In this document: positions 23,151 to 38,900 of the stretch, piece after piece
Layout of the letters: the number at the start of each line of letters is the position of its first letter
Numbering within the stretch: the stretch's first letter is position 1
Assembly: GCA_033782935.1 (NCBI GenBank)
Contig: JAWQEG010000710.1
Span: 558,001-622,000, forward strand
Source of the DNA: Petrolisthes cinctipes
Taxonomy: Eukaryota; Arthropoda; Malacostraca; Decapoda; Porcellanidae
DNA: 64,000 nt
Direction of reading: 5' to 3'
Notes under the pieces: generated by a model
What the model was told of the DNA's origin: nothing
Databases searched by the model: none
What the model saw: the letters and a program-made list of their open reading frames with translations, nothing else
Program-made: the position numbers and the translations under genes

Positions 23151-26100
23151 GCCTACTCCGTGTTAGAATATTTTTATAATACAGGCCCAAAACATGCTGA
23201 AAATCGATATTTTAGGTGCCCAAAGTCAATATATGTATGTATCTTCAGTACCCGTTTATATCTCAAATTCAGGATCAAAACACCCAAAAATTCAATATTT
23301 TTGGGTCCCTTAAGCGATCTGTACATGCCTACTCAGTAACAGAATATTTTCAAAATACAAGTCAAAATATGCTGAAAAACGATATTTTAGGTGCCCAAAG
23401 TCGATATGTGCATGCATCTTCTGTACACGTTTATATCTCAAATTCAGGCTCAAAACACCCGAAAATTCCATTTTTTTGGGTCCCAGAAGCGATCTGTACA
23501 TGCCTACTCAATGTTAGAATACTTTCAAAACACAGGCAGAAAAACAAGTTGAAAATCAATATTTTAGATGTCCAAAATCGATATGTGCATGCATCTTCTG
23601 TACCCGTTTATATCTCAAATTCAGGCTCAAAGCACCCGAAAATTCCATTTTTTTGGGTCCCAGAAGCGATCTGTACATGCCTACTCAATGTTAGAATATT
23701 TTCAAAACACAGGCAGAAAAACAAGTTGAAAATCAATATTTTAGATGTCCAAAATCGATATGTGCATGCATCTTCTGTGCCCGTTTATATCCCAAATTCA
23801 GGCTCAAAACACATGAAAATTCGAAATTTTTTGGTCCAAAAAGAAATCTGTAAAGCCTACGCAGGTCTTGAATATTTTCAAAATATAGGCCCAAAACATG
23901 CTGAAAATCGATATTTTAGTTGCCTAAAATTGATATGTGCATGCATCTTCTGTACCCGTTTATATCTCAAATTCAGGCTTAAAACACCCGAAAATTCGAT
24001 ATTTTTGGGTCCCGGAAGCGATGTCTACATGCCTACTCAATGTTAGAATATTTTCAAAACACAGGCACAACAACAAGTTGAAAATCGATATTTTTGTTGC
24101 CCAAAATCGATATGTGCATGCATCTTCAGTACCCATTTATATATCAAATTCTGGCTCAAAACACCCGAAAATTCGATATTTTTGGGTCTTAGAAGGGATC
24201 TGTACATGCCTACTCCATTGTAAAGTATTTTCAAAATACAGGCCCAAAACATGTTGAAAATCGATATTTTAGGTACCCAAAGTCAATATGTGAATGTATC
24301 TTCTGTACCCGTTTATATCTCAAATTCAGGCTTAAAACACCCGAAATTTCGATATTTTTGGTTCCCAGAAGCGATCTGTACATGCCTACTCCGTGTTAGA
24401 GTATTTTCAAAATACAGGCCTAAAACATGCTGAATTTCGGTATTTTAGGTGCCCAAAGTCAATATGTGTATGCATCTTCTGTACCTGTGTATATTTAAAA
24501 TTCAGGCTCAAAATACCCGAAAAATTCGATATTTTTGGGTCCCTGAGGCAATCTGTACATGCCTACTCCGTGTTAGAGTATTTTCAAAAAACAGGCCCAA
24601 AACATGCTGAAAATCGATATTTCAGGTGCCCAAAGTCGATATGTGCATGCATCTTCAGTACCCGTTTATATCTCAAATTCAGGCTCAAAACACCCTAAAA
24701 TTCGATATTTTTGGGTCCCAGAAGCGATCTTTACATGCCTAATCATTGCTAGAATTTTCTCAAAATACAGACCCAAACATGCTGAAAATCGATATTTTAA
24801 GTGCCCAAAGTCAATATGTGCATGCATCTTCAGTACTCGTTTATATCTCAAATTCAGGCTTAAAACACCCGAAAATTCGATATTTTTGGGTCCCAGAAGC
24901 GATCTGTACATGCCTACTCAGTACTAGAATGTTTTCAAAATATAGGCCCAAAAACATGGAGAAAATCGATATTTTAGGTGCCCAAAGTCAATATGTGTAT
25001 GCATCTTCTGTATCCGTGTATATCTCAAATTCAGGCTTAAAACACCCGAAAAATTCGATATTTTTGGGTCCCAAAGGCAATCTGTACATGCCTACTCCGT
25101 GTTAAAGTATTTTCACAATACAGGCCCAAAACATGCTGAAAATTGATATTTCAGGTGCCCGAAGTCGATATGTGCATGCGTCTTCTGTACCCGTTTATAT
25201 CCCAAGTTCAGGCTCAAAACACACGAAAATTCGACATTTTTGGGTCCAAAAAGCAATCTGTACAAGCCTACGCAGTTCTTGAATATTTTCAAAATATAGG
25301 CCCAAAACATGCTGAAAATCGATATTTTAGGTGCCTAAAATCGATATGTGCATGCATCTTCTGTACCCGTTTATATCTCAAATTCAGGCTTAAAACACCC
25401 GAAAATTCGATATTTTTGGGTCCCGGAAGCGATGTGTACATGCCTACTCAATGTTAGAATATTTTCAAAACACAGGCACAACAACAAGTTGAAAATCGAT
25501 ATTTTTGGTGACCAAAATCGATATGTGCATGCATCTTCAGTACCCGTTTATATCTCAAATTCATGCTCAAAGCACCCGAAAATTCCATTTTTTGGGGTCC
25601 CAGAAGCGATCTGTACATGCCTACTCAGTTATAGGATATTTTCAAAATACAGGCCTAAAACATGCTGAATTTCGGTATTTTAGGTGCCCAAAGTCAATAT
25701 GTGAATGCATTTTCAGTACCCGTTTATATCTCAAATTCAGGCTTAAAACACCTTAAAATTCGATATTTTTTGTTTCCGGAAGCGATCTGTACATGCCTAC
25801 TCCGTGTTAGAGTGTTATCAAAATACAGACCCAAAACATGCTGAAAATTGATATTTCAGGGGCCCAAAGTCGATATGTGCGTGCATCTTCAGTACCCGTT
25901 TATATCTCAAATTCAGGCTCAAAACACCTGAAAATTCGATATTTTTGGGTCCCAGAAGCGATCTGTACATGCCTACTCCGTGTTAAAATATTTTTATAAT
26001 ACAGGCCCAAAACATGCTGAAAATCGATATTTTAGGTGCCCAAAGTCAATATATGTATGTATCTTCAGTACCCGTTTATATCTCAAATTCAGGATCAAAA

Positions 26101-28050
26101 CACCCAAAAATTCAATAGTTTTGGGTCCCTTAAGCGATCTGTACATGCCTACTCAGTAACAGAATATTTTCAAAATACAAGTCAAAATATGCTGAAAAAC
26201 GATATTTTAGGTGCCCAAAGTCGATATGTGCATGCATCTTCTGTACACGTTTATATCTCAAATTCAGGCTCAAAACACCCGAAAATTCCATTTTTTTGGG
26301 TCCCAGAAGCGATCTGTACATGCCTACTCAATGTTAGAATACTTTCAAAACACAGGCAGAAAAACAAGTTGAAAATCAATATTTTAGATGTCCAAAATCG
26401 ATATGTGCATGCATCTTCTGTACCCGTTTATATCTCAAATTCAGGCTCAAAGCACCCGAAAATTCCATTTATTTGGGTCCCAGAAGCGATCTGTACATGC
26501 CTACTCAATGTTAGAATACTTTCAAAACACAGGCAGAAAAACAAGTTGAAAATCAATATTTTAGATGTCCAAAATCGATATGTGCATGCATCTTCTGTGC
26601 CCGTTTATATCCCAAATGCAGGCTCAAAACACACGAAAATTCGAAATTTTTGGGTCCAAAAAGCAATCTGTACAAGCCTACGCAGTTCTTGAATATTTTC
26701 AAAATATAGGCCCAAAACATGCTGAAAATCGATATTTTAGTTGCCTAAAATCGATATGTGCATGCATCTTCTGTACCCGTTTATATCTCAAATTCAGGCT
26801 TAAAACACCCGAAAATTCGATATTTTTGGGTCCCGGAAGCGATGTGTACATGCCTACTCAATGTTAGAATATTTTCAAAACACAGGCACAACAACAAGTT
26901 GAAAATCGATATTTTTGTTGCCCAAAATCGATATGTGCATGCATCTTCAGTACCCATTTATATCTCAAATTCTGGCTCAAAACACCCGAAAATTCGATAT
27001 TTTTGGGTCTTAGAAGGGATCTGAACATGCCTACTCCATTGTAAAGTATTTTCAAAATACAGGCCCAAAACATGTTGAAAATCGATATTTTAGGTACCCA
27101 AAGTCAATATGTGAATGCATCTTCTGTACCCGTTTATATCTCAAATTCAGTTTAAAACACCCGAAATTTCGATATTTTTGGTTCCCAGAAGCGATCTGTA
27201 CATGCCTACTCCGTGTTAGAGTATTTTCAAAATACAGGCCTAAAACATGCTGAATTTCGGTATTTTAGGTGCCCAAAGTCAATATGTGTATGCATCTTCT
27301 GTACCTGTGTATATTTAAAATTCAGGCTCAAAATACCCGAAAAATTCGATATTTTTGGGTCCCTGAGGCAATCTGTACATGCCTACTCCGTGTTAAAGTA
27401 TTTTCAAAATACAGGCCCAAAACATGCTGAAAATCGATATTTCAGGTGCCCAAAGTCGATATGTGCATGCATCTTCAGTACCCGTTTATATCTCAAATTC
27501 AGGCTCAAAACACCCGAAAATTCGATATTTTTGGGTCCCAGAAGCGATCTTCACATGCCTAATCATTGCTAGAATTTTCTCAAAATACAGACCCAAACAT
27601 GCTGAAAATCGATATTTTAGGTGCCCAAAGTCAATATGTGCATGCATCTTCAGTACTCGTTTATATCTCAAATTCAGGCTTAAAACACCCGAAAATTCGA
27701 TATTTTTGGGTCCCAGAAGCGATCTGTACATGCCTACTCAGTACTAGAATGTTTTAAAAATATAGGCCCAAAAACATGCAGAAAATCGATATTTTAGGTG
27801 CCCAAAGTCAATATGTGTATGCATCTTCTGTATCCGTGTATATCTCAAATTCAGGCTTAAAACACCCGAAAAATTCGATATTTTTGGGTCCCAAAGGCAA
27901 TCTGTACATGCCTACTCCGTGTTAAAGTATTTTCAAAATACAGGCCCAAAACATGCTGAAAATTGATATTTCAGGTGCCCGAAGTCGATATGTGCATGCA
28001 TCTTCAGTACACGTTTATATCTCAAATTCAGGCTCAAAACACCCAAAAAA
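22870..28050 (+). repeat. Satellite A higher-order repeat of 2,820 bp (16 units), two copies
   Basis: From about 22870 units recur with offset 2,820 bp. Markers include CAATATATGTATGTATCTTC at 23227 and 26047, ATTTTAGATGTCCAAAATCG at 23571 and 26391, and TGCTGAATTTCGGTATTTTA at 24428 and 27248. Differences between copies are scattered single bases. Edges are approximate. Confidence 0.75.
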
Positions 28051-30281
28051 TTCGATATTTTTGGGTCCCAGAAGCGATCTGTACATGCCTACTCAATGTT
28101 AGATTACTTTCAAAACACAGGCAGAAAAACAAGTTGAAAATAAATATTTTAGATGTCCAAAATCGATATGTGCATGCATCTTCTGTACCCGTTTATATCT
28201 CAAATTCAGGCTCAAAGCACCCGAAAATTCCATTTTTTGGGGTCCCAGAAGCGATTTGTACATGCCTACTCAGTATTAGGATATTTTCAAGATTCAGGCC
28301 GAAAACATGCTGAAAATCGATATTTTAGGTGCCCAAAGTCGATATGTGCATGCGTCTTCTGTAACCGTTTATATCCCAAGTTCAGGCTCAAAACACACGA
28401 AAATTCGACATTTTTGGGTCCTAAAAGCAATCTGTACAAGCCTACGCAGTTCTTGAATATTTTCAAAATATAGGCCCAAAACATGCTGAAAATCGATATT
28501 TTAGGTGCCTAAAATCGATATGTGCATGCATCTTCTGTACCCGTTTATATCTCAAATTCAGGCTTAAAACACCCGAAAATTCGATATTTTTTGGTCCCGG
28601 AAGCGATGTATACATGCCTACTCAATGTTAGAATATTTTCAAAACACAGGCACAACAACAAGTTGAAAATCGATATTTTTGGTGACCAAAATCGATATGT
28701 GCATGCATCTTCAGTACCCGTTTATATCTCAAATTCTGGCTCAAAACACCCGAAAATTCGATATTTTTGGGTCTTAGAAGGGATCTGTACATGCCTACTC
28801 CGTGGTAAAGTATTTTCAAAATACAGGCAGCAAAACAAGTTGAAAATCAATATTTTAGATGTCCAAAATCGATATGTGCATGCATCTTCTGTACCCGTTT
28901 ATATCTCAAATTCAGGCTCAAAGCACCCGAAAATTCCATTTTTTGGGGTCCCAGAAGCGATCTGTACATGCCTACTCAGTAATAGGATATTTTCAAGATC
29001 AGGCCGAAAACATGCTGAAAATCGATATTTTAGGTGCTCAAAGTCGATATGTGAATGCGTCTTCTGTACCCGTTTATATCCCAAATTCAAGCTCAAAACA
29101 CACGAAAATTCGAAATTTTTGGGTCCAAAAAGCAATCTGTACAAGCCTACGCAGTCCTTGAATATTTTCAAAATATAGGCCCAAAACATGCTGAAAATCG
29201 ATATTTTAGGTGCCTAAAATCGATATGTGCATGCATCTTCTGTACCCGTTTATATCTCAAATTCAGGCTTAAAACACCCGAAAATTCGATATTTTTGGGT
29301 CCCGGAAGCGATGTGTACATGCCTACTTAATGTTATAATATTTTCAAAACACAGGCACAACAACAAGTTGAAAATCGATATTTTTGTTGCCCAAAATCGA
29401 TATGTGCATGCATCTTCAGTACCCGTTTATATCTCAAATTCTGGCTCAAAACACCCGAAAATTCGATATTTTTGGGTCTTAGAAGGGATCTGTACATGCC
29501 TACTCCGTGGTAAAGTATTTTCAAAATACAGGCCCAAAACATGTTGAAAATCGATATTTTAGGTACCCAAAGTCAATATGTGAATGCATCTTCTGTACCC
29601 GTTTATATATCAAATTCAGGCTTAAAACACCCGAAAATTCGATATTTTTGGTTCCCAGAAGCGATTTGTACATGCCTACTCCGTGTTAGAGTATTTTCAA
29701 AATACAGGCCTAAAACATGCTGAATTTCGGTATTTTAGGTGCACAAAGTCAATATGTGTATGCATCTTCTGTACCTGTGTATATTTAAAATTCAGGCTCA
29801 AAATACCCGAGAAATTCGATATTTTTGGGTCCCTGAGGCAATCTGTACATGCCTACTCCGTGTTAGAGTATTTTCAAAATACAGGCCCAAAACATGCTGA
29901 AAATCGATATTTCAGGTGCCCAAAGTCGATATGTGCTTGCATCTTCAGTAACCGTTTATATCTCAAATTCAGGCTCAAAACACCCAAAAAATTCGATATT
30001 TTTGGGTCTTAGAAGGGATCTGTACATGCCTACTCCGTGGTAAAGTATTTTCAAAATACAGGCCCAAAACATGTTGAAAATCGATATTTTAGGTACCCAA
30101 AGTCAATATGTGAATGCATCTTCTGTACCCGTTTATATCTCAAATTCAGGCTTAAAACACCCGAAAATTCGATATTTTTGGTTCCCAGAAGCGATCTGTA
30201 CATGCCTACTCCGTGTTAGAGTATTTTCAAAATACAGGCCTAAAACATGCTAAATTTCGGTATTTTAGGTGCCCAAAGTCA

Positions 30282-33200
30282 ATATGTGTATGCATCTTCT
30301 GTACCTGTGTATATTTAAAATTCAGGCTCAAAATACCCGAGAAATTCGATATTTTTGGGTCCCTGAGGCATTCTGTACATGCCTACTCCGTGTTAGAGTA
30401 TTTTCAAAATACAGGCCCAAAACATGCTGAAAATCGATATTTCAGGTGCCCAAAGTCAATATGTGCATGCATCTTCAGTACCCGTTTATATCTCAAATTC
30501 AGGCTTAAAACACCCGAAAATTCGATATTTTTGGGTCCCAGAAGCGATCTTTACATGCCTAATCATTGCTAGAATTTTATAAAAATACAGACCCAAACAT
30601 GCTGAAAATCGATATTTTAGGTGCCCAAAGTCAATATGTGCATGCATCTTCAGTACTCGTTTATATCTCAAATTCAGGCTTAAAACACCCGAAAATTCGA
30701 TATTTTTGGGTTCCAGAAGCGATCTGTACATGCCTACTCAGTACTAGAATGTTTTCAAAATATAGGCCCAAAAACATGCAGAAAATCGATATTTTAGGTG
30801 CCCAAAGTCAATATGTGTATGCATCTTCTGTATCCGTGTATATCTCAAATTCAGGCTTAAAACACCCGAAAAATTCGATATTTTTGGGTCCCAAAGGCAA
30901 TCTGTACATGCCTACTCCGTGTTAGAGTATTTTCAAAATACAGGCCCAAAGCATGCTGAAAATTGATATTTCAGGTGCCCGAAGTCGATATGTGCATGCA
31001 TCTTCAGTACACGTTTATATCTCAAATTCAGGCTCAAAACACCCAAAAATTCGATATTTTTGGGTCCCAGAAGCGATCTGTACATGCCTACTCAATGTTA
31101 GAATACTTTCAAAACACAGGCAGAAAAACAAGTTGAAAAAAAATATTTTAGATGTCTAAAATCGATATGTGCATGCATCTTCTGTACCCGTTTATATCTC
31201 AAATTCAGGCTTAAAACACCCGAAAATTCGATATTTTTGTGTCCCGGAAGCGATGTGTACATGCCTACTCAATGTTAGAATATTTTCAAAACACAGGCAC
31301 AACAACAAGTTGAAAATCGATATTTTTGGTGACCAAAATCGATATGTGCATGCATCTTCAGTACCCGTTTATATCTCAAATTCTGGCTCAAAACACCCGA
31401 AAATTCGATATTTTTGGGTCTTAGAAGGGATCTGTACATGCCTACTCCGTGGTAAAGTATTTTCAAAATACAGGCCCAAAACATGTTGAAAATCGATATT
31501 TTAGGTACCCAAAGTCAATATGTTAATGCATCTTCTGTACCCGTTTATATCTCAAATTCAGGCTTAAAACACCCGAAATTTCGATATTTTTGATTCCCAG
31601 AAGCGATCTGTACATGCCTACTCCGTGTTAGAGTATTTTCAAAAAACAGGCCTAAAACATGCTGAATTTCGGTATTTTAGGTGCCCAAAGTCAATATGTG
31701 TATGCATCTACTGTACCTGTGTATATTTAAAATTCAGGCTCAAAATACCCGAAAAATTCTATATTTTTGGGTCCCTGAGGCAATCTGTACATGCCTACTC
31801 CGTGTTAGAGTATTTTCAAAATACAGGCCCAAAACATGCTGAAAATCGATATTTCAGGTGCCCAAAGTCGATATGTGCATGCATCTTCAGTACCCGTTTA
31901 CATCTCAAATTCAGGCTCAAAACACCCGAAAATTCGATATTTTTGGGTCCCAGAAGCGATCTTTACATGCCTAATCATTGCTAGAATTTTCTCAAAATAC
32001 AGACCCAAACATGCTGAAAATCGATATTTTAGGTGCCCAAAGTCAATATGTGTATGCATCTTCTGTATCCGTGTATATCTCAAATTCAGGCTTAAAACAC
32101 CCGAAAAATTCGATATTTTTGGGTCCCAGAGGCAATCTGTACATGCCTACTCCGTGTTAGAGTATTTTCCAAATACAGGCCCAAAACATGCTGAAAATTG
32201 ATATTTCAGGTGCCCGAAGTCGATATGTGCTTGCATCTTCAGTACACGTTTATATCTCAAATTCAGGCTCAAAACACCCAAAAATTCGAGTTTTTTGGGT
32301 CCCAGAAGCAATCTGTACATGCCTACTCAATGTTAGAATACTTTCAAAACACAGGCAGAAAAACAAGTTGAAAATCAATATTTTAGGTGTCCAAAATCAA
32401 TATGTGCATGCATCTTCTGTACCCGTTTATATCTCAAATTCAGGCTCAAAACACCCGAAAATTCCATTTTTTTGGGTCCCAGAAGCGATTTGTACATGCC
32501 TACTCAGTAATAGGATATTTTCATGATTCAGGCCGAAAACATGCTGAAAATCGATATTTTAGGTGCCCAAAGTCGATATGTGCATGCGTCTTCTGTACCC
32601 GTTTATATCCCAAATTCAGGCTCAAAACACACGAAAATTCGACATTTTTGGGTACAAAAAGCAATCTGTACAAGCCTACGCAGTTCTTGAATATTTTCAA
32701 AATATAGGCCCAAAACATGCTGAAAATCGATATTTCAGGTGCCCAAAGTCGATATGTGCATGCATCTTCAGTACCCGTTTACATCTCAAATTCAGGCTCA
32801 AAACACCCGAAAATTCGATATTTTTGGGTCCCAGAAGCGATCTTTACATGCCTAATCATTGCTAGAATTTTCTCAAAATACAGACCCAAACATGCTGAAA
32901 ATCGATATTTTAGGTGCCCAAAGTCAATATGTGTATGCATCTTCTGTATCCGTGTATATCTCAAATTCAGGCTTAAAACACCCGAAAAATTCGATATTTT
33001 TGGGTCCCAGAGGCAATCTGTACATGCCTACTCCGTGTTAGAGTATTTTCCAAATACAGGCCCAAAACATGCTGAAAATTGATATTTCAGGTGCCCGAAG
33101 TCGATATGTGTATGCATCTTCTGTACCTGTGTATATTTAAAATTCAGGCTCAAAATACCCGAGAAATTCGATATTTTTGGGTCCCTGAGGCATTCTGTAC

Positions 33201-35925
33201 ATGCCTACTCCGTGTTAGAGTATTTTCAAAATACAGGCCCAAAACATGCTGAAAATCGATATTTCAGGTGCCCAAAGTCAATATGTGCATGCATCTTCAG
33301 TACCCGTTTATATCTCAAATTCAGGCTTAAAACACCCGAAAATTCGATATTTTTGGGTCCCAGAAGCGATCTTTACATGCCTAATCATTGCTAGAATTTT
33401 ATAAAAATACAGACCCAAACATGCTGAAAATCGATATTTTAGGTGCCCAAAGTCAATATGTGCATGCATCTTCAGTACTCGTTTATATCTCAAATTCAGG
33501 CTTAAAACACCCGAAAATTCGATATTTTTGGGTTCCAGAAGCGATCTGTACATGCCTACTCAGTACTAGAATGTTTTCAAAATATAGGCCCAAAAACATG
33601 CAGAAAATCGATATTTTAGGTGCCCAAAGTCAATATGTGTATGCATCTTCTGTATCCGTGTATATCTCAAATTCAGGCTTAAAACACCCGAAAAATTCGA
33701 TATTTTTGGGTCCCAAAGGCAATCTGTACATGCCTACTCCGTGTTAGAGTATTTTCAAAATACAGGCCCAAAGCATGCTGAAAATTGATATTTCAGGTGC
33801 CCGAAGTCGATATGTGCATGCATCTTCAGTACACGTTTATATCTCAAATTCAGGCTCAAAACACCCAAAAATTCGATATTTTTGGGTCCCAGAAGCGATC
33901 TGTACATGCCTACTCAATGTTAGAATACTTTCAAAACACAGGCAGAAAAACAAGTTGAAAAAAAATATTTTAGATGTCTAAAATCGATATGTGCATGCAT
34001 CTTCTGTACCCGTTTATATCTCAAATTCAGGCTTAAAACACCCGAAAATTCGATATTTTTGTGTCCCGGAAGCGATGTGTACATGCCTACTCAATGTTAG
34101 AATATTTTCAAAACACAGGCACAACAACAAGTTGAAAATCGATATTTTTGGTGACCAAAATCGATATGTGCATGCATCTTCAGTACCCGTTTATATCTCA
34201 AATTCTGGCTCAAAACACCCGAAAATTCGATATTTTTGGGTCTTAGAAGGGATCTGTACATGCCTACTCCGTGGTAAAGTATTTTCAAAATACAGGCCCA
34301 AAACATGTTGAAAATCGATATTTTAGGTACCCAAAGTCAATATGTTAATGCATCTTCTGTACCCGTTTATATCTCAAATTCAGGCTTAAAACACCCGAAA
34401 TTTCGATATTTTTGATTCCCAGAAGCGATCTGTACATGCCTACTCCGTGTTAGAGTATTTTCAAAAAACAGGCCTAAAACATGCTGAATTTCGGTATTTT
34501 AGGTGCCCAAAGTCAATATGTGTATGCATCTACTGTACCTGTGTATATTTAAAATTCAGGCTCAAAATACCCGAAAAATTCTATATTTTTGGGTCCCTGA
34601 GGCAATCTGTACATGCCTACTCCGTGTTAGAGTATTTTCAAAATACAGGCCCAAAACATGCTGAAAATCGATATTTCAGGTGCCCAAAGTCGATATGTGC
34701 ATGCATCTTCAGTACCCGTTTACATCTCAAATTCAGGCTCAAAACACCCGAAAATTCGATATTTTTGGGTCCCAGAAGCGATCTTTACATGCCTAATCAT
34801 TGCTAGAATTTTCTCAAAATACAGACCCAAACATGCTGAAAATCGATATTTTAGGTGCCCAAAGTCAATATGTGTATGCATCTTCTGTATCCGTGTATAT
34901 CTCAAATTCAGGCTTAAAACACCCGAAAAATTCGATATTTTTGGGTCCCAGAGGCAATCTGTACATGCCTACTCCGTGTTAGAGTATTTTCCAAATACAG
35001 GCCCAAAACATGCTGAAAATTGATATTTCAGGTGCCCGAAGTCGATATGTGCTTGCATCTTCAGTACACGTTTATATCTCAAATTCAGGCTCAAAACACC
35101 CAAAAATTCGAGTTTTTTGGGTCCCAGAAGCAATCTGTACATGCCTACTCAATGTTAGAATACTTTCAAAACACAGGCAGAAAAACAAGTTGAAAATCAA
35201 TATTTTAGGTGTCCAAAATCAATATGTGCATGCATCTTCTGTACCCGTTTATATCTCAAATTCAGGCTCAAAACACCCGAAAATTCCATTTTTTTGGGTC
35301 CCAGAAGCGATTTGTACATGCCTACTCAGTAATAGGATATTTTCATGATTCAGGCCGAAAACATGCTGAAAATCGATATTTTAGGTGCCCAAAGTCGATA
35401 TGTGCATGCGTCTTCTGTACCCGTTTATATCCCAAATTCAGGCTCAAAACACACGAAAATTCGACATTTTTGGGTACAAAAAGCAATCTGTACAAGCCTA
35501 CGCAGTTCTTGAATATTTTCAAAATATAGGCCCAAAACATGCTGAAAATCGATATTTCAGGTGCCCAAAGTCGATATGTGCATGCATCTTCAGTACCCGT
35601 TTACATCTCAAATTCAGGCTCAAAACACCCGAAAATTCGATATTTTTGGGTCCCAGAAGCGATCTTTACATGCCTAATCATTGCTAGAATTTTCTCAAAA
35701 TACAGACCCAAACATGCTGAAAATCGATATTTTAGGTGCCCAAAGTCAATATGTGTATGCATCTTCTGTATCCGTGTATATCTCAAATTCAGGCTTAAAA
35801 CACCCGAAAAATTCGATATTTTTGGGTCCCAGAGGCAATCTGTACATGCCTACTCCGTGTTAGAGTATTTTCCAAATACAGGCCCAAAACATGCTGAAAA
35901 TTGATATTTCAGGTGCCCGAAGTCG
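30282..35925 (+). repeat. Satellite A tandem duplication of 2,822 bp, almost identical copies
   Basis: Copy 1 is about 30282-33103 and copy 2 about 33104-35925. I found no difference in the stretches I compared by eye, including odd variants such as the A-run in GTTGAAAAAAAATATTTTAG (31132 and 33954) and TTCGAGTTTTTTGGG (32285 and 35107). Each copy also contains an 881-bp (five-unit) internal repeat, and that five-unit block occurs once more up to about 36420. Confidence 0.85.
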
Positions 35926-38900
35926 ATATGTGCTTGCATCTTCAGTACACGTTTATATCTCAAATTCAGGCTCAAAACACCCAAAAATTCGATATTTTTG
36001 GGTCCCAGAAGCAATCTGTTCATGCCTACTCAATGTTAGAATACTTTCAAAACACAGGCAGAAAAACAAGTTGAAAATCAATATTTTAGATGTCCAAAAT
36101 CAATATGTGCATGCATCTTCTGTACCCGTTTATATCTCAAATTCAGGCTCAAAACACCCGAAAATTCCATTTTTTTGGGTCCCAGAAGCGATTTGTACAT
36201 GCCTACTCAGTAATAGGATATTTTCATGATTCAGGCCGAAAACATGCTGAAAATCGATATTTTAGGTGCCCAAAGTCGATATGTGCATGCGTCTTCTGTA
36301 CCCGTTTATATCCCAAATTCAGGCTCAAAACACACGAAAATTCGACATTTTTGGGTCCAAAAAGCAATCTGTACAAGCCTACGCAGTTCTTGAATATTTT
36401 CAAAATATAGGCCCAAAACATGCTGAAAATCGATATTTTAGGTGCCTAAAATCGATATGTGCATGCATCTTCTTTACCCGTTTATATCTTAAATTCAGGC
36501 TTAAAACACCCGAAAGTTCGATATTTTTGGGTCTTAGAAGGGATCTGTACATGCCTACTCCGTGGTAAAGTATTTTCAAAATACAGGCCCAAAACATGTT
36601 GAAAATCGATATTTTAGGTACCCAAAGTCAATATGTGAATGCATCTTCTGTACCCGTTTATATATCAAATTCAGGCTTAAAACACCCGAAAATTCGATAT
36701 TTTTGGTTCCCAGAAACGATTTGTACATGCCTACTCCGTGTTAGAGTATTTTCAAAATACAGGCCTAAAACATGCTGAATTTCGGTATTTTAGGTGCACA
36801 AAGTCAATATGTGTATGCATCTTCTGTACCTGTGTATATTTAAAATTCAGGCTCAAAATACCCGAGAAATTCGATATTTTTGGGTCCCTGAGGCAATCTG
36901 TACATGCCTACTCCGTGTTAGAGTATTTTCAAAATACAGGCCCAAAACATGCTGAAAATCGATATTTCAGGTGCCCAAAGTCGATATGTGCTTGCATCTT
37001 CAGTAACCGTTTATATCTCAAATTCAGGCTCAAAACACCCAAAAAATTCGATATTTTTGGGTCCCAGAAGGGATCTGTACATGCCTACTCCGTGTTAAAG
37101 TATTTTCAAAATACAGGCCTAAAACATGCTGAAATTCGATATTTTAGGTGCCCAAAGTCAATATGTGTATGCATCTTCTGTACCCGTGTATATCTCAAAT
37201 TCAGGCTCAAAATACCCGAAAATTTCGATATTTTTGGGTCCCAGAAGCGATCTGTACATGCCTAATCATTGCTAGAATTTTCTCAAAATACAGACCCAAA
37301 CATGCTGAAAATCGATATTTTAGGTGCCCAAACTCAATATGTCCATGCAACTTCAGTACTCGTTTATATCTCAAATTCAGACTCAAAAAAACCGAAAATT
37401 CGATATTTTTGAGTCACAGAAGCGATCTGTACATGCCTACGCAGTAATAGAATATTTAAAAAAAACACGCCCATAACATGCTGAAAATCGATATTTTAGG
37501 TGCCCAAAGTCGATATGTGCATGCATCTTCTTTACACGTTTATATCTCAAATTCAGACTTAAAACACCCGAATATTCGATTTTATTTTGGCTCAGAAGCG
37601 ATCTGTACATGCCTACTTAGTGCTAGAATATTTTCAAAATACAGGCCCAAAACATGCTGAAAATCGATATTTTAGGTGCCCAAAGACGATATGTGCTTGC
37701 ATCTTCAGTAACCGTTTATATCTCAAATTAATGGTCAAAACACCCGAAAACTCGATATTTTTGGGTCCCAGAAGCGATCTGTACTTGCCTACTCAGTAAT
37801 AGAACATTTTCAAAACATAGGCCCAAAAACATGGAGAAAATCGATATTTTAGGTGCCCAAAGTCAATATGTGTATGCATATTCTGTATCCGTGTATATCT
37901 CAAATTCAGGCTTAAAACACCCGAAAAATTCGATATTTTTGGGTCCCATAGGCAATCTGTACATGCCTACTCCGTGTTAGAGTATTTTCAAAATACAGGC
38001 CCAAAACATGCTGAAAATTGATATTTCAGGTGCCCGAAGTCGATATGTGCATGCATCTTCAGTACACGTTTATATCTTAAATTCAAGCTCAAAACACCTA
38101 AAAATTCGATATTTTTGGGTCCCAGAAGCGATCTGTACATGCCTAATCATTGCTAGAATTTTCTCAAATTACAGACTCAAACATGCTGAAAATCGATATT
38201 TTTTGTCCCAAAGTCAATATGTGCATGCATCTTCAGTACTCGTTTATATCTCAAATTCAGACTCAAAACACCCGAAAATTCGATATTTTTGAGTCCCAGA
38301 AGCTATCTGTAAATGCCTACACAGTAATAGAATATTTAAAAAAACACGCCCAAAACATGCTGAAAATCGATATTTTAGGTGCCCAAAGTCGATATGTGCA
38401 TGCATCTTCTGTACACGTTTATATCTCAAATTCTGGCTCAAAACACCCGAGTATTCGATTTTATTTTGGCCCAGAAGCGATCTGTACATGTCTACTTAGT
38501 GCTAGAATATTTTCAAAATACAGGCCCAAAACATGTTGAAAATCGATATTTTAGGTGCCCAAAGTCGATATGTGCTTGCATCTTCAGTAACCGTTTATAT
38601 CTCAAATTCATGCTCAAAACACCCGGAAACTCGATATTTTTGGGTCCCAGAAGGGATCTGTACATGCCTACTCCGTGTTAAAGTATTTTCAAAATACAGG
38701 CCCAAAACATGTTAAAAATCGATATTTTAGGTACCCAAAGTCAATATGTGAATGCATCTTCTGTACCCGTTTATATCTCAAATTCAGCCTTAAAACACCC
38801 GAAAATTCGATATTTTTGGTTCCCCGAAACGATCTGTACATGCCTACTCCGTGTTAGAGTATTTTCAAAATACAGGCCTAAAACATGCTGAAATTCGATA

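Noticed and set aside
23216..24046. 276-codon open frame, the longest in satellite A
   Set aside because: It spans almost five satellite units and stays open only because of indels in type-2 linker units. No domain or codon signal is seen.
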